A stretch of 64,000 bases of DNA from the NCBI RefSeq assembly GCF_001613935.1, contig NZ_LQCI01000010.1, forward strand, positions 62,001 through 126,000. Reading direction: 5' to 3'. The DNA comes from Amycolatopsis regifaucium. GTDB lineage: Bacteria; Actinomycetota; Actinomycetes; Mycobacteriales; Pseudonocardiaceae. The notes beneath the pieces were generated by a model that made no database searches, was not told the origin of the DNA, and worked only from the letters and a program-made list of their open reading frames with translations. Below, piece by piece: positions 45,271-54,096 of this stretch. Within the stretch, counting starts at the first letter, position 1. Each line of letters starts with the position of its first letter. A program made the position numbers and the translations under genes.

Positions 45271-47445
45271 TCAGCTCCGTACCAGCTCGCGCTCGTCACG
45301 GCTGTCGAGCTGCTTCGTGAGCTTCTCGCCTTCGACGTCGACGTCGGGCAGCACCCGGTCGAGCCACTTCGGCAGCCACCAGGCACCGCGGCCGAGCAGC
45401 GACATCAGTGCCGGCACGATGGTCATCCGGATCACGAACGCGTCCACCAGCACGCCGAAGGCCAGCGCGAATCCGATCGACTGGATCAGCGAGGACTCGG
45501 CGAGGACGAAGCCGGCGAACACGCTGATCATGATCAGCGCGGCGGCGACCACGACGCGGGACCCGTGCCGGAAGCCGGTGACCATCGCCTGCTGCGGGTC
45601 GGCGCCGTGGACGTACTCCTCACGCATCCGTGTCACCAGGAACACCTGGTAGTCCATCGCGAGCCCGAACAGCACGCCGATCAGCAGGATCGGCAGCATG
45701 CTCATGATCGGCCCGGTCGTCTTCACCCCGAGCAGGTCGGTGAGCCAGCCCCACTGGAACACCGCGACCACGGCACCGAACGTCGCGACCACGGAGCCGA
45801 GGAAGCCCAGTGTCGCCTTCAGCGGGACCACGACCGACCGGAACACCAGCATCAGCAACAGGAACGCGAGCCCGACGATCAGCGCGAGGTACGGCAGCAT
45901 CGCGTCCGCGAGCTTCTCGGAGACGTCGATGTTGGCCGCGGTCTGCCCGGTCACCGCCAGCGAGGCGCCGGTGGCCGTGCCCAGCCCCGCGTTCAGGCCG
46001 CGGATGTCGCTGACGAGGTCTTCGGTCGCGGTACTGCTCGGGCCACTCTTCGGGATGACGGTCAGCAGCGCGAGGTCGCCGTCCCGGTTGGTCTTCGGCG
46101 GTGTGAGGATCGGACGCTCCGGCAGTCCGCCGATCCCGGCGGCGGCCTGTTGAAGCGCGGCTTGCCGGTCCTTGCTGCCCGCGAGGTCGACGACGATCAC
46201 CAACGGCCCGTTGGCGCCTTCGCCGAAGCTGCGGGCGACGGTGTCGTAGGCCTTGCGCTGGGTGGTGTCCGGCGCGGCGGTGCTGTCGTTCGGCAGGCCG
46301 AGCTGCATGCTCGCGGCCGGGACGGCGACGACCGCGAGTCCGGCGATCGCGGCGATCAGCACCGGGATCCGGTGGCGGGCCACGAACCGCGCCCAGCGCT
46401 CGCCATGTGTCGTCGCGCCTTCCTTGCGGCGCAGGCGGATCTTGCCGCCCCGCAGCTTGCCGCCCGCGAACCCGAAGATGGCGGGAAGCAGGGTGAGCGC
46501 GATGACGACGGCGATGGCGACGGTGATCGCCGCGGCGACGCCCATCTCGCCGAGGAACGGGATGCCGACGACGGTGAGTCCGGCGAGCGCGATGATCACG
46601 GTCAGCCCGGCGAACACGACGGCGGAGCCCGCCGTGCCGGTGGCACGTCCCGCCGCTTCTTCCGGGTCGCGGCCGACCTCGAGTTCGTGCCGGTAGCGGG
46701 AAACGATGAAGAGCGCGTAGTCGATGCCGACGGCGAGGCCGATCATCAGCGCCAGGACGGGCGTGTTCGTGTTCAGCTCGAGGAAGCCGGACGCCGTCGT
46801 GATGCCCGCCATGCCGATGCCGACGCCGATGAGCGCGGTCAGCAGCGGGATCCCGGCCGCGAGCAGCGAACCGAAGGTGATGATCAGGACGACGGCGGCG
46901 ACGGCGACACCGATGCCTTCGGTGGCGTTCGTGGCGGGCATCGCCTGGACGGCGTCACCGCCGAATTCCACGGTGTACCCGGCGGCCTTGGCGGGGCCCG
47001 CGGCGGCCATCAGGCCCTCGCGGTCGGCGTCGGTGAGTTCGAAGCCGGGCACGCGGTAGCTGACCTGGGCCAATGCGACGTGCTTGTCCGGCGAAACGGC
47101 CTGGGCCTGCAGGGGGTTGACCACTCCGGCGACCTTCGGCGCGTTTTGGAGGCCGGTGACCAAGCCCGCGATCGTCGCCTGTCCGCCGGCGTCGGTGATG
47201 TCGCCGGGCGTCGAGATGACCACGCGCGCGGTCGCGCCACCGGCCGCCGCCTCGGGGAAGCGGTCCGCGAGCTGGTCGATCGCCCGCTGGGATTCGGTCC
47301 CGGGGATGGTCACCGAGTTCGAAAGCTGGCCGGACAGGGTCAGCGCGCCCGCGCCGAGGGCGACCAGGACGGCGGCCCAGACCGCCGTCACCAGTACCCG
47401 GCGCCGGAACGAGAACCGGCCGAGGCGGTACAGGAAGCTGGCCAC
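45271..47445 (-). CDS. MMPL/RND-family membrane transporter
   Basis: 724 residues from GTG 47445 (GGGAG six bases upstream). Two MMPL repeats, each with an extracytoplasmic loop and six membrane helices: first helix VLVTAVWAAVLVALGAGALT, then a helix cluster at GVAVAAVVLIITFGSLLAAG to VIALTLLPAIFGFAGGKL, and a second cluster at PYLALIVGLAFLLLMLVFRS to the C-terminus (GVLFGLAMDYQVFLVTRMRE). The GLAVGIDYALFIVSRYRHEL and GLAMDYQVFLV blocks carry the proton-relay Asp-Tyr pairs. Probably exports a lipid or drug. Controlled by the divergent TetR. Confidence 0.93.
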   Translation of the reverse strand: MASFLYRLGRFSFRRRVLVTAVWAAVLVALGAGALTLSGQLSNSVTIPGTESQRAIDQLADRFPEAAAGGATARVVISTPGDITDAGGQATIAGLVTGLQNAPKVAGVVNPLQAQAVSPDKHVALAQVSYRVPGFELTDADREGLMAAAGPAKAAGYTVEFGGDAVQAMPATNATEGIGVAVAAVVLIITFGSLLAAGIPLLTALIGVGIGMAGITTASGFLELNTNTPVLALMIGLAVGIDYALFIVSRYRHELEVGRDPEEAAGRATGTAGSAVVFAGLTVIIALAGLTVVGIPFLGEMGVAAAITVAIAVVIALTLLPAIFGFAGGKLRGGKIRLRRKEGATTHGERWARFVARHRIPVLIAAIAGLAVVAVPAASMQLGLPNDSTAAPDTTQRKAYDTVARSFGEGANGPLVIVVDLAGSKDRQAALQQAAAGIGGLPERPILTPPKTNRDGDLALLTVIPKSGPSSTATEDLVSDIRGLNAGLGTATGASLAVTGQTAANIDVSEKLADAMLPYLALIVGLAFLLLMLVFRSVVVPLKATLGFLGSVVATFGAVVAVFQWGWLTDLLGVKTTGPIMSMLPILLIGVLFGLAMDYQVFLVTRMREEYVHGADPQQAMVTGFRHGSRVVVAAALIMISVFAGFVLAESSLIQSIGFALAFGVLVDAFVIRMTIVPALMSLLGRGAWWLPKWLDRVLPDVDVEGEKLTKQLDSRDERELVRS

Positions 47446-47482
47446 AAGAGTCTCCCGTTCACTCGATCAGGTTCACTTCAAG

Positions 47483-47565
47483 CTAGCCGATCGGCTAGGG
47501 CGCAACAAGCCGATCGGCAAGTATGTGACTAGCCGCACGGCTAGTACTGGTTTGGCCGGACGGCT
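47483..47565. promoter_or_regulatory. TetR operator cluster between MMPL and tetR
   Basis: Three palindromes of one motif: CTAGCCGATCGGCTAG (47483-47498, perfect), GCCGATCGGC (47509-47518, perfect) and ACTAGCCG-CA-CGGCTAGT (47528-47545, perfect arms). A weaker GGCCGGACGGCT lies at 47554-47565. The shared core is AGCCG-N2-CGGCT. Spacing of about 22-26 bases places them on similar helix faces, suggesting cooperative binding of several dimers over both divergent promoters. Confidence 0.75.
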
Positions 47566-47605
47566 GGGCTTGACGTAACCTCCGACGGCTGAACGAGGAG
47601 GGATC

Positions 47606-48175
47606 ATGGACGTCGTCCGGGCGGAGGACACCCGCACGCGACTGCTGAGCACGGCGTTGCGGCTGTTCAGCGAACACGGCGTGGAAGGCACCTCGCTGCA
47701 GATGATCGCGGACGCGCTGGGGGTCACCAAGGCGGCCGTCTATTACCACTTCAAGACGAAGGCGGAAATCACCGAATCCGTCGCCGAGCCGGTGCTGCGC
47801 GAGCTGGAGGGCATCGTCGACGACGCCCGCGCCCAGCGCAGCCGCGGCGCGCAGATCGACCATCTGCTGGACGGCTTCGTCGACCTCGTGGTGCGGCATC
47901 GGGCACTGGTCGCCCTGTTCTCCAGCGACCCCGGCATCGCGCGGGCGGTCGAAAAATCCGTCCACCGCTCGGAAAGCTTCAAGAACCGGCTGCTGGAGAT
48001 TCTCGCCGGACCGGAGCCGGACGTGCTGGGGATGGTCACCGCGCAGGTGCTCCTGGCCGGGATCGCCCTCGCCGGCGGCTCGCCCGAGGTCGCCTCGCTC
48101 GACGACGAGACGCTGCGCGAAACGCTCCTCAGCGTCGGCCGCAAGCTCTACAACCGCCCCCGCCGCCGCACCTGA
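47606..48175 (+). CDS. TetR family repressor of the MMPL transporter
   Basis: 189 residues from ATG 47606 (GAGGAGG upstream). Helix-turn-helix LQMIADALGVTKAAVYYHFK then TKAEI is the canonical TetR DNA-binding domain; the C-terminal helical domain (LLDGFVDLVVRHRALVALFS) binds the ligand. Divergent from the transporter with three matching operator palindromes between, so local repression of both genes is the natural model. Inducer unknown. Confidence 0.92.
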   Translation: MDVVRAEDTRTRLLSTALRLFSEHGVEGTSLQMIADALGVTKAAVYYHFKTKAEITESVAEPVLRELEGIVDDARAQRSRGAQIDHLLDGFVDLVVRHRALVALFSSDPGIARAVEKSVHRSESFKNRLLEILAGPEPDVLGMVTAQVLLAGIALAGGSPEVASLDDETLRETLLSVGRKLYNRPRRRT

Positions 48176-48221
48176 CCGATGTGTTCAAGACAGGCGCCGC
48201 GATGCGCGCGACCCTGGCGGT

Positions 48222-49133
48222 ATGCGCATCGATTTGAACGGGGCCGCCACCTTCATGGCCACCCAGGCCAGGTTGCTCGACCGGCGGCGGTTCGAGGTCC
48301 TCTTCCGCGACGGCGACCCGGCGGCCGCCCTCGCCGCACTGGAGGGTTACCGCAATCCCGACGGCGGCTACGGGCACGGCCTCGAACCGGACTGCCGTTC
48401 GGTCACCAGTCAGCCCGGGGGAGCACTGCACGCCTTCGAGGTCTTCGCCGACATCGGCCCGGTGACCAGCCCGCGGGCGGCCGAACTCTGCGACTGGCTC
48501 GACTCGGTCTCTCTGCCGGACGGCGGCGTCCCCTTCGCCCTGCCGATGCCGGATCCGTTCGGCAGCGCGCCGTTCTGGGCGGGCGCGGATGCGTCGGTCT
48601 CTTCGCTTCAGATCACCGCGATCGTCGCGGTCGCCGCGCACCGGGTCGCCGCGCACGACCCCGCGGTCGCTGCCCATCCCTGGCTGACGAAGGCCACCCG
48701 CTATTGCCTCGACGAGATCGAGAAGATCGACGAGGCACCGCACGCGCTCGTCCTCGCTTTCGCGATGAAACTGGTGGACGCGCTCGGCGACACCCGCCTG
48801 GTCGAGAAACTCGGCCGGTTCGTCCCGGACGACGGCGTGGTCGCGGTCGGCGGCGGGATCGAGGGTGAAGCCATGCGCCCGCTCGACTTCGCCCCCGAAC
48901 CCGGTGGCCCGGCCCGGAAGCTCTTCGATCCCGAGGTCGTCGAGGCCGATCTCCGGCGGATCGCGGGCGGGCAGCGCGAAGACGGCGGTTGGCGGGTGGA
49001 CTACGCCAGCTATTCGCCCGCGGCCACGCTGGAGTGGAACGGGATGTTCACCGTGGGCATGTTGGGGCTCCTGCGCGCCAACGGCGTACTCACGGGAGAC
49101 GGCGGAGGAACTCCGGCGGGACCGCGGCGGTGA
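48222..49133 (+). CDS. Terpenoid-cyclase/prenyltransferase-fold protein
   Basis: 303 residues from ATG 48222. Alpha/alpha-toroid repeats with QW-like motifs GYRNPDGGYGHGLEPDCRS and GGQREDGGWRVDYASYSPAA, but no DxDD catalytic signature of squalene-hopene cyclase or Cys/His zinc site of prenyltransferases is evident. Such stand-alone toroid proteins are widespread in actinobacteria without known function. Its 3' end overlaps the convergent KptA gene by 44 bases. Confidence 0.75.
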   Translation: MRIDLNGAATFMATQARLLDRRRFEVLFRDGDPAAALAALEGYRNPDGGYGHGLEPDCRSVTSQPGGALHAFEVFADIGPVTSPRAAELCDWLDSVSLPDGGVPFALPMPDPFGSAPFWAGADASVSSLQITAIVAVAAHRVAAHDPAVAAHPWLTKATRYCLDEIEKIDEAPHALVLAFAMKLVDALGDTRLVEKLGRFVPDDGVVAVGGGIEGEAMRPLDFAPEPGGPARKLFDPEVVEADLRRIAGGQREDGGWRVDYASYSPAATLEWNGMFTVGMLGLLRANGVLTGDGGGTPAGPRR

Positions 49134-49569
49134 GCAGGACCGGGACCCCGCGCCGGGCTCCGACGGCCCGCGCGGTCTCCGTGGTCGCCGAAAGGTGCAC
49201 GGCGTGCCGCTTCATCGGCCGGAGGCCTTCACGCAGGATCGCGTCGAGGAACCGCGACACCGTCCCGTGATAGAGGACATCGGGTGGGGTGGCGGCGGGC
49301 AGTTCGAGGTCGACGTCGACGCTGTGCCCTTGGCCGACGCGGATCCGCAGCCCGCTTTCGTCGGAGGCGAAGCGTCGTTTGTCGTTGCCCTCCACCACTT
49401 CGTCGAGCTGGGCACGGCTGAGCCGCGTTCCGTGCCGGGCCAAGGCGGCCAAGAGGGTCTCGACTTCGACCCAGCCGTCGGAGGTGAGGGTGATGCCGAT
49501 GTCACCGGGTGCGTGCCGCAGGTGCCGGGAGAGCCGTTTCGAGGCTCGGATGAGGTGTTTCTTGTCCAT
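49090..49569 (-). CDS. kptA: RNA 2'-phosphotransferase KptA/Tpt1, C-terminally shortened
   Basis: 159 residues from ATG 49569. KptA moves a 2'-phosphate from RNA to NAD. The N-terminal motif SKRLSRHLRHAPGDIGITL (R18-H19), RVGQGHSVDVDL, YHGTVSRFLDAILREGL, KRHAVHLSATTETARAVG and ARRG are intact. However, RRGVPVLLTAAVPPEFL joins the strand after VGxRxG directly to the terminal VPPEFL, whereas normal members (about 180 residues) have some 20-28 residues with an FF-x-S-x-NGVWLT strand between. Activity is therefore doubtful. Read from the sequence, the deletion is in frame. Confidence 0.82.
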   Translation of the reverse strand: MDKKHLIRASKRLSRHLRHAPGDIGITLTSDGWVEVETLLAALARHGTRLSRAQLDEVVEGNDKRRFASDESGLRIRVGQGHSVDVDLELPAATPPDVLYHGTVSRFLDAILREGLRPMKRHAVHLSATTETARAVGARRGVPVLLTAAVPPEFLRRLP

Positions 49570-49615
49570 TACGCGTCCAGTGACGCATATCCGGCACCGG
49601 CGTGGCAACGGCAAT

Positions 49616-50077
49616 TCAGATGCCGCCCTCGGAAGCCGGGCGCAGTTTGCCCGCGCCGGGGCCGAACCGGGACATCTGGTCGTCGGCGTTGTACAGCCCG
49701 CAGCTGCGCAGGGACAGGCAACCGCAGCCGACGCAGCCGGTCAGCCTGTCCCGCAGTCGTTGCAGTGCGTCGATCCGCGCGTCCAATTCGTCCTGCCAGC
49801 CGCGGGAAAGCCGTGCCCAGTCCGCCTTCGTGGGGGCGTGGTCCTTGGGTAAGGTGTCCAGTGCCGAGCTGATGTCGTCGAGGCTGAGCCCGACCCGTTG
49901 CGCGGCCCGGATGAAGGCGATCCGGCGCAGCACCGAACGCGGATACCGCCGCTGGTTGCCCGCCGAGCGCTCCGAGCTGATCAGCCCTTTGTCCTCGTAG
50001 AAGCGCAAAGCGGTGTGGGGCACGCCGCTGCGGTCGGCGACCTGCCCGATGCTCAGGTGTTCAGCCAGTCTCGTCAC
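49616..50077 (-). CDS. soxR: Redox-sensing regulator SoxR
   Basis: 153 residues from GTG 50077. MerR-type winged helix (SIGQVADRSGVPHTALRFYE, DKGLISSERSAGNQRRYPRS), dimerisation helix and the SoxR cluster motif C115-x2-C118-x-C120-x5-C126 (CVGCGCLSLRSC) for [2Fe-2S]. Actinobacterial SoxR responds to redox-active secondary metabolites and activates nearby genes. A SoxR-box-like palindrome lies between it and the divergent transketolase genes. Confidence 0.95.
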   Translation of the reverse strand: MTRLAEHLSIGQVADRSGVPHTALRFYEDKGLISSERSAGNQRRYPRSVLRRIAFIRAAQRVGLSLDDISSALDTLPKDHAPTKADWARLSRGWQDELDARIDALQRLRDRLTGCVGCGCLSLRSCGLYNADDQMSRFGPGAGKLRPASEGGI

Positions 50078-50096
50078 GTCGCCAGGCTAGCCTTGA

Positions 50097-50114
50097 CTTC
50101 GACTTAAGTCGAGG
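50097..50114. promoter_or_regulatory. SoxR box in the divergent soxR/transketolase promoter
   Basis: CTTCGACTTAAGTCGAGG is an 18-base palindrome with one mismatched pair (perfect core CGACTTAAGTCG), close in form to known SoxR sites. TTGACT (50094-50099) overlaps its left end as a -35; a -10 would sit about 18-19 bases downstream, the over-long spacer expected for MerR-family activation, and places the transcript start near ATG 50131. Confidence 0.7.
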
Positions 50115-50130
50115 TTGCACGCTCGATGCC

Positions 50131-50823
50131 ATGACCACCGACACGAAAACCGGCTACGAGGACCTGCCGAGGCTGATCTCGCTGATGACCGGGGACGAAA
50201 AACACCAGGCCGCCGCCGAGTCCACTGTGGACGTCCTGTGGGTGCTCTACGATCGCGTGCTCGACATCACGCCGGAGAACTTCCGTGAGCCGGGCCGTGA
50301 CCGCTTCCTGCTGTCCAAGGGCCACGGCCCGATGGCCTACTACGCGGTGCTGGCGAAGAAGGGCTTCATCGAGGAGGACGAACTCGCCGATTGGACGTCG
50401 GCGGAATCCCGGCTCGGGCACCATCCCGACCGCGCGCGGCTGCCGGGCGCCGAGATCTCCAGCGGCTCGCTCGGCCACGGTCTCCCGCTGGCCATCGGCA
50501 CCGTGTTCGGCTTGCGCGCCAAGGGATTCCGCGAGGCCAAGGTCGTCACGCTCATCGGCGACGCGGAACTCGACGAAGGTTCCAACTCCGAGGCCATCGC
50601 GGTGGCGGGCCGGATCGGCATGCCGCAGCTGACCACCGTCGTCATCGACAACTCCTCGGCCACCCACGGCTGGCCGGGCGGAATCGGACGGCGGTTCGAG
50701 GTCGAGGGCTGGGCGGTCCGCACCGTCGACGGCCGGGATCACGAAGCGCTCTATGAAGCCTTCACCACCCCCCATCCGGACCGGCCGCTCGCCGTGGTCG
50801 CGACCGTCGAGCGAAAGGGCTGA
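50131..50823 (+). CDS. Transketolase N-terminal (TPP-binding) subunit
   Basis: 230 residues from ATG 50131. Contains RDRFLLSKGHGPMAYYAVLA, GSLGHGLPLAIGTVFGLRAK and the TPP/Mg motif GDAELDEGSNSEA with TTVVIDNSS, matching the N-terminal half of transketolase split enzymes. Pairs with the next gene to make one active enzyme. Substrates are uncertain: split transketolases serve pentose metabolism or ketose-type precursors in secondary metabolism. Placed directly under a SoxR box, unlike a housekeeping transketolase. Confidence 0.9.
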   Translation: MTTDTKTGYEDLPRLISLMTGDEKHQAAAESTVDVLWVLYDRVLDITPENFREPGRDRFLLSKGHGPMAYYAVLAKKGFIEEDELADWTSAESRLGHHPDRARLPGAEISSGSLGHGLPLAIGTVFGLRAKGFREAKVVTLIGDAELDEGSNSEAIAVAGRIGMPQLTTVVIDNSSATHGWPGGIGRRFEVEGWAVRTVDGRDHEALYEAFTTPHPDRPLAVVATVERKG

Positions 50824-50827
50824 AACC

Positions 50828-51718
50828 GTGAACATGCGTGAGACGTTCCTCGACGCCGCCGCCGAGGTGCTCGACACAGATTCGAACGTCGCCGTCGTAC
50901 TGGCCGACATCTCCGCCGCGCAACTCGCCTTCGCCGCGCGAAAACATCCGGACCGCGTGCTCAACGTCGGTATCCGCGAACAGCTGATGATGAGCACCGC
51001 CGGCGGTCTCGCGCTGGCCGGGATGCGACCGATCGTGCACACCTTCTCGTCGTTCCTCGTGGAGCGGGCGTTCGAACAGGTCAAACTGGACCTCGGCCAC
51101 CAGGACGTCGGCGCCGTGCTGGTGTCCTCGGGCGCGTCCTACGACATGCCGACCGCCGGGCGGACACATCAGGCACCCGGGGATGTCGCCCTCATCGACA
51201 CCCTGCCGGGGTGGACCGTGCACGTGCCGGGCCACCCCGAGGAAGCGCGGCGCTTGCTGCTGGAGTCCATTCCGGGCAACGGGCGCGTCTACCTCCGGCT
51301 CTCCGCGCAGGAAAACGCTAACCCGCATCTGGGCGCCGGCCTGCAGACGCTGCGCGAAGGCGGCCGAGGTGTCGTGGTGGCCGTCGGGCCGATGCTCGAC
51401 CGCGCGCTGGAAGCGACCGCCGATCTCGACGTGACCGTGCTGTACACGTCGACGGTCAGGCCGTTCGACGCCGCCGGGCTGCGTTCGGCCGTCGAGACCA
51501 CCGGTACGGCCGACGTCGTGCTGATCGAGCCCTACCTCGCGGGAACGTCGGCGCACACCGTGTCCGACGCGCTGGCCGAGACGCCGCACCGGCTGCTCTC
51601 GCTCGGCGTCCGGCGCGCGGCCGAAGTGCGGATCTACGGCGAAATGGCCGACCACGACCTCGCGCACGGTCTCGACGCGGGATCCGTCGCCCTGTCGGTC
51701 AAGGAATTCCTCCGCTAG
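50828..51718 (+). CDS. Transketolase C-terminal (pyrimidine-binding) subunit
   Basis: 296 residues from GTG 50828 with GAAAGGG seven bases upstream; 4 bases after the first subunit. Pyrimidine-binding domain with VLNVGIREQLMMSTAGGLAL, the catalytic Glu in NVGIREQ, FSSFLVERAFEQVKLDLGHQ, and a C-terminal swivel domain (VTVLYTSTVRPFDAAGLRSA). Complements the N-terminal subunit. One operon, probably SoxR-activated. Confidence 0.9.
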   Translation: MNMRETFLDAAAEVLDTDSNVAVVLADISAAQLAFAARKHPDRVLNVGIREQLMMSTAGGLALAGMRPIVHTFSSFLVERAFEQVKLDLGHQDVGAVLVSSGASYDMPTAGRTHQAPGDVALIDTLPGWTVHVPGHPEEARRLLLESIPGNGRVYLRLSAQENANPHLGAGLQTLREGGRGVVVAVGPMLDRALEATADLDVTVLYTSTVRPFDAAGLRSAVETTGTADVVLIEPYLAGTSAHTVSDALAETPHRLLSLGVRRAAEVRIYGEMADHDLAHGLDAGSVALSVKEFLR

Positions 51719-51727
51719 TTTCGGGGA

Positions 51728-52156
51728 ATGCCCACCATCCGCCCGCTCGCGCTCGCGGTCGTCCGCCGTGGTGACGATCTCCTGGTGTTCGAAGGCCGGG
51801 ACGGGGCCAAGGGCGAGACCTACCATCGCCCGCTCGGGGGCGGGATCGAGTTCGGGGAGACCGCGGCGGAAGCGGTCCGCCGCGAGCTGCGGGAGGAACT
51901 CGCGGCGGAACTGACCTCGGTCGAGCAGATCGCGGTACTGGAGAACGTGTTCACCTACGAAGGCAGAGCGGGGCACGAAATCGTGTTCCTGTTCGCCGCC
52001 GAACTGGCCGACAAGGCGTTCTACGAGCGCGACGAGGTGGGCGTCGTCCTCGACGAGGGCGCACGCGTGCACTGGCTGCCGATGGCCGACGTGGCGAACG
52101 GCAAGGCGATTCTCTATCCGGATGGGCTCGCGGAACTCCTTTCAGCGCAGGCGTGA
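51728..52156 (+). CDS. Nudix hydrolase
   Basis: 142 residues from ATG 51728. Complete Nudix box GGGIEFGETAAEAVRRELRE plus EL, so the metal-binding REL-x-EE is intact, unlike the NrtR-like protein at 3361. Likely hydrolyses a nucleoside diphosphate derivative; substrate unknown. Starts 9 bases after the transketolase stop and may be in the same transcript. The 3' end overlaps the convergent NIPSNAP gene by 15 bases. Confidence 0.88.
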   Translation: MPTIRPLALAVVRRGDDLLVFEGRDGAKGETYHRPLGGGIEFGETAAEAVRRELREELAAELTSVEQIAVLENVFTYEGRAGHEIVFLFAAELADKAFYERDEVGVVLDEGARVHWLPMADVANGKAILYPDGLAELLSAQA

Positions 52157-52810
52157 CCGCGGGGTCGGCGTGAGCTCCAGCCGCCGCCAAGGGCGTTCGA
52201 GCCGGTCGGCGAGCCCGGCGCCTGTCCGGCCGAGAATTTCCCGGTGTTCTTCGCCTGCCTTGGCGAACCAGACGAACACCGTCTCGTTCTCTCGTACGGG
52301 AAGGCGAGGGAAGGTGTTCTCGGCGGGCTCGGTCTCGAAGTGGCCGAAGGTGACCACACCGGCTTCCCGGAGCGCCGGAGCCACGGTGTCCGCGAAATAC
52401 TCCGAGAATTCCTTCACCGGCCCGGTGGGATGGCAGATCGTCACCACCACCCGGGAATCCGGTGCGCCGTCCGGAGCGGGGAATCCCGGCCCGGACGGCC
52501 GCAACAGCAGGACGTCGGAAGCGTCGATCATCGTCTCGTTCGCCGCCGGACCGTGCTCGCGCCACACCGGCCCGAAGTAGAACGACTCCAGCGCGGCCCG
52601 CCTGGTCTCCATGTCCCGGAAACCGCGCAGCCACACGAACTTGTCCGGTTCGCCCGCCTCGCGGAACTGACCGAACAGGCGCATGCCGCAGGTTTCCTGC
52701 GTTTCCACGAACTCGCGCTCGAAAAGCTCGATCAGCTCGTCCCGGCGGCCGGGGTGCAGGGTGTACCGGCGCAGCTCGACGACGGACTGGAACTCGGCGG
52801 AATCGGTCAT
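52142..52810 (-). CDS. NIPSNAP family protein
   Basis: About 222 residues from ATG 52810. Two ferredoxin-like NIPSNAP/ABM-type repeats: VVELRRYTLHPGRRDELIEL then LFGQFREAGEPDKFVWLRGF, and a second with VVVTICHPTGPVKEFSEYFA and VTFGHFETEPAENTFPRLPV. Function in bacteria unclear; often linked to monooxygenase-like or detoxification loci. Followed on the same strand side by the acyl-CoA dehydrogenase, which lies upstream of it. Confidence 0.85.
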   Translation of the reverse strand: MTDSAEFQSVVELRRYTLHPGRRDELIELFEREFVETQETCGMRLFGQFREAGEPDKFVWLRGFRDMETRRAALESFYFGPVWREHGPAANETMIDASDVLLLRPSGPGFPAPDGAPDSRVVVTICHPTGPVKEFSEYFADTVAPALREAGVVTFGHFETEPAENTFPRLPVRENETVFVWFAKAGEEHREILGRTGAGLADRLERPWRRLELTPTPRSRLR

Positions 52811-52852
52811 GCGGCGGACCCTAGAGCCCCGCACCGACAGTTTCGGACCGAG

Positions 52853-54025
52853 TCAGCGGAAGGCGGCGAGCCCGGTGACCGACTGGCCCAGCGAGAGCGC
52901 GTGCATCTCCTCGGTGCCCTCGTAGGTCAGCACGGTTTCGAGGTTCGACATATGCCGCATCACCGGGTACTCCAGCGAGATCCCGTTGGCGCCGAGCATG
53001 GCGCGCGCCGTCCTCGCGACCTCCAGCGCCGAGCGGACATTGGCGAGCTTGCCGAAGCTGACGTGGTTGTGGTGCACCGTGCCCGCGTCCTTGAGCCGCC
53101 CGATCCGCAGCGCGACCAGCCCGGCCCGGTTGACCTCGACGACGAGGTCCGCGAGCTTGCGCTGGGTGAGCTGGAACCCGGCCAGCGGTTTGCCGAACTG
53201 CTCGCGGCTCAGCGTGTACTCCAGCGCGGATTCGTAGCAGGAACGCGCGGCGCCGACGACGCCGAACAGGATTCCGTAGCGCGCTTCGTTCAGGCACGAC
53301 AGCGGTCCGCGCAGACCGCGGACCTCCGGGAACGCCGCCGATTCCGGCAGGCGGACGCCGTCGAGCACGAGTTCCGCGGTCAGCGAGGCCCGCAGCGACA
53401 GCTTGTGCTTGACCTCGTTCGCGGTGAAGCCCGGCGTGTCCGTGGGGACGACGAAGCCGCGCACGCCTTCGTCGGTCTGCGCCCAGACGACCGCGACGTC
53501 GGCGACGGTGCCGTTGGTGATCCACATCTTCGTGCCGCTCAGCACCCAGTCCGAGCCGTCGCGTACCGCGCGGGTCCGCATGCTGCCCGGGTCGCTGCCG
53601 GCGTCCGGTTCGGTCAGGCCGAAGCAGCCGAGCGCCTCACCGGCGGCCATCCGCGGCAGCCACTCCTGCTTGTGCTCGTCGGTACCCCATTTGTGGATCG
53701 CGTACATCGCCAGCGAGCCCTGCACCGAGACGAAGCTGCGCAGCCCGGAGTCGACGGCCTCCAGTTCGCGGCAGGCGATGCCGTAGGCGACGGCGCTGGT
53801 CCCGGCGCAGCCGTAGCCCTCCAGGTGCATGCCGAGCAGGCCGAGGTCGCCGAACCCCTTGGCGAGTTCGGCGGCGGGCAGCGCGCCCGTTTCGTACCAA
53901 TCGGCGATCTTCGGCAGGAGCTGGTCGTGCGCGTACGAGCGCACGGCGTCACGGATGGCGCGGTCCTCGGCGGAGAGTTCGGCGTCGAGATCGAGGAAGT
54001 CGCGCGGATCCGGGCTGCTGCTCAT
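52853..54025 (-). CDS. gcdH: Acyl-CoA dehydrogenase, glutaryl-CoA dehydrogenase type
   Basis: 390 residues from ATG 54025. Order: N-terminal helical domain, central beta domain ([40 protein letters not shown]), C-terminal helices with the FAD/adenine site ([20 protein letters not shown]) and the catalytic Glu in [14 protein letters not shown]. The overall pattern is GcdH-like, decarboxylating glutaryl-CoA to crotonyl-CoA in lysine/tryptophan breakdown. Substrate assignment within the acyl-CoA dehydrogenases is inferred. Confidence 0.9.
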   Translation of the reverse strand: MSSSPDPRDFLDLDAELSAEDRAIRDAVRSYAHDQLLPKIADWYETGALPAAELAKGFGDLGLLGMHLEGYGCAGTSAVAYGIACRELEAVDSGLRSFVSVQGSLAMYAIHKWGTDEHKQEWLPRMAAGEALGCFGLTEPDAGSDPGSMRTRAVRDGSDWVLSGTKMWITNGTVADVAVVWAQTDEGVRGFVVPTDTPGFTANEVKHKLSLRASLTAELVLDGVRLPESAAFPEVRGLRGPLSCLNEARYGILFGVVGAARSCYESALEYTLSREQFGKPLAGFQLTQRKLADLVVEVNRAGLVALRIGRLKDAGTVHHNHVSFGKLANVRSALEVARTARAMLGANGISLEYPVMRHMSNLETVLTYEGTEEMHALSLGQSVTGLAAFR

Positions 54026-54096
54026 GCGTCACTCCTGGTCGGCTCGCTGGTAGGTGGCTCCATGAAGAAAACCACACACACGACCGGAGTCGGGTG

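Noticed and set aside
45565..47532. A 655-codon plus-strand frame opposite the MMPL gene
   Set aside because: Arg/Asp/His-rich antisense reading; the minus strand has twelve membrane helices and RND motifs.
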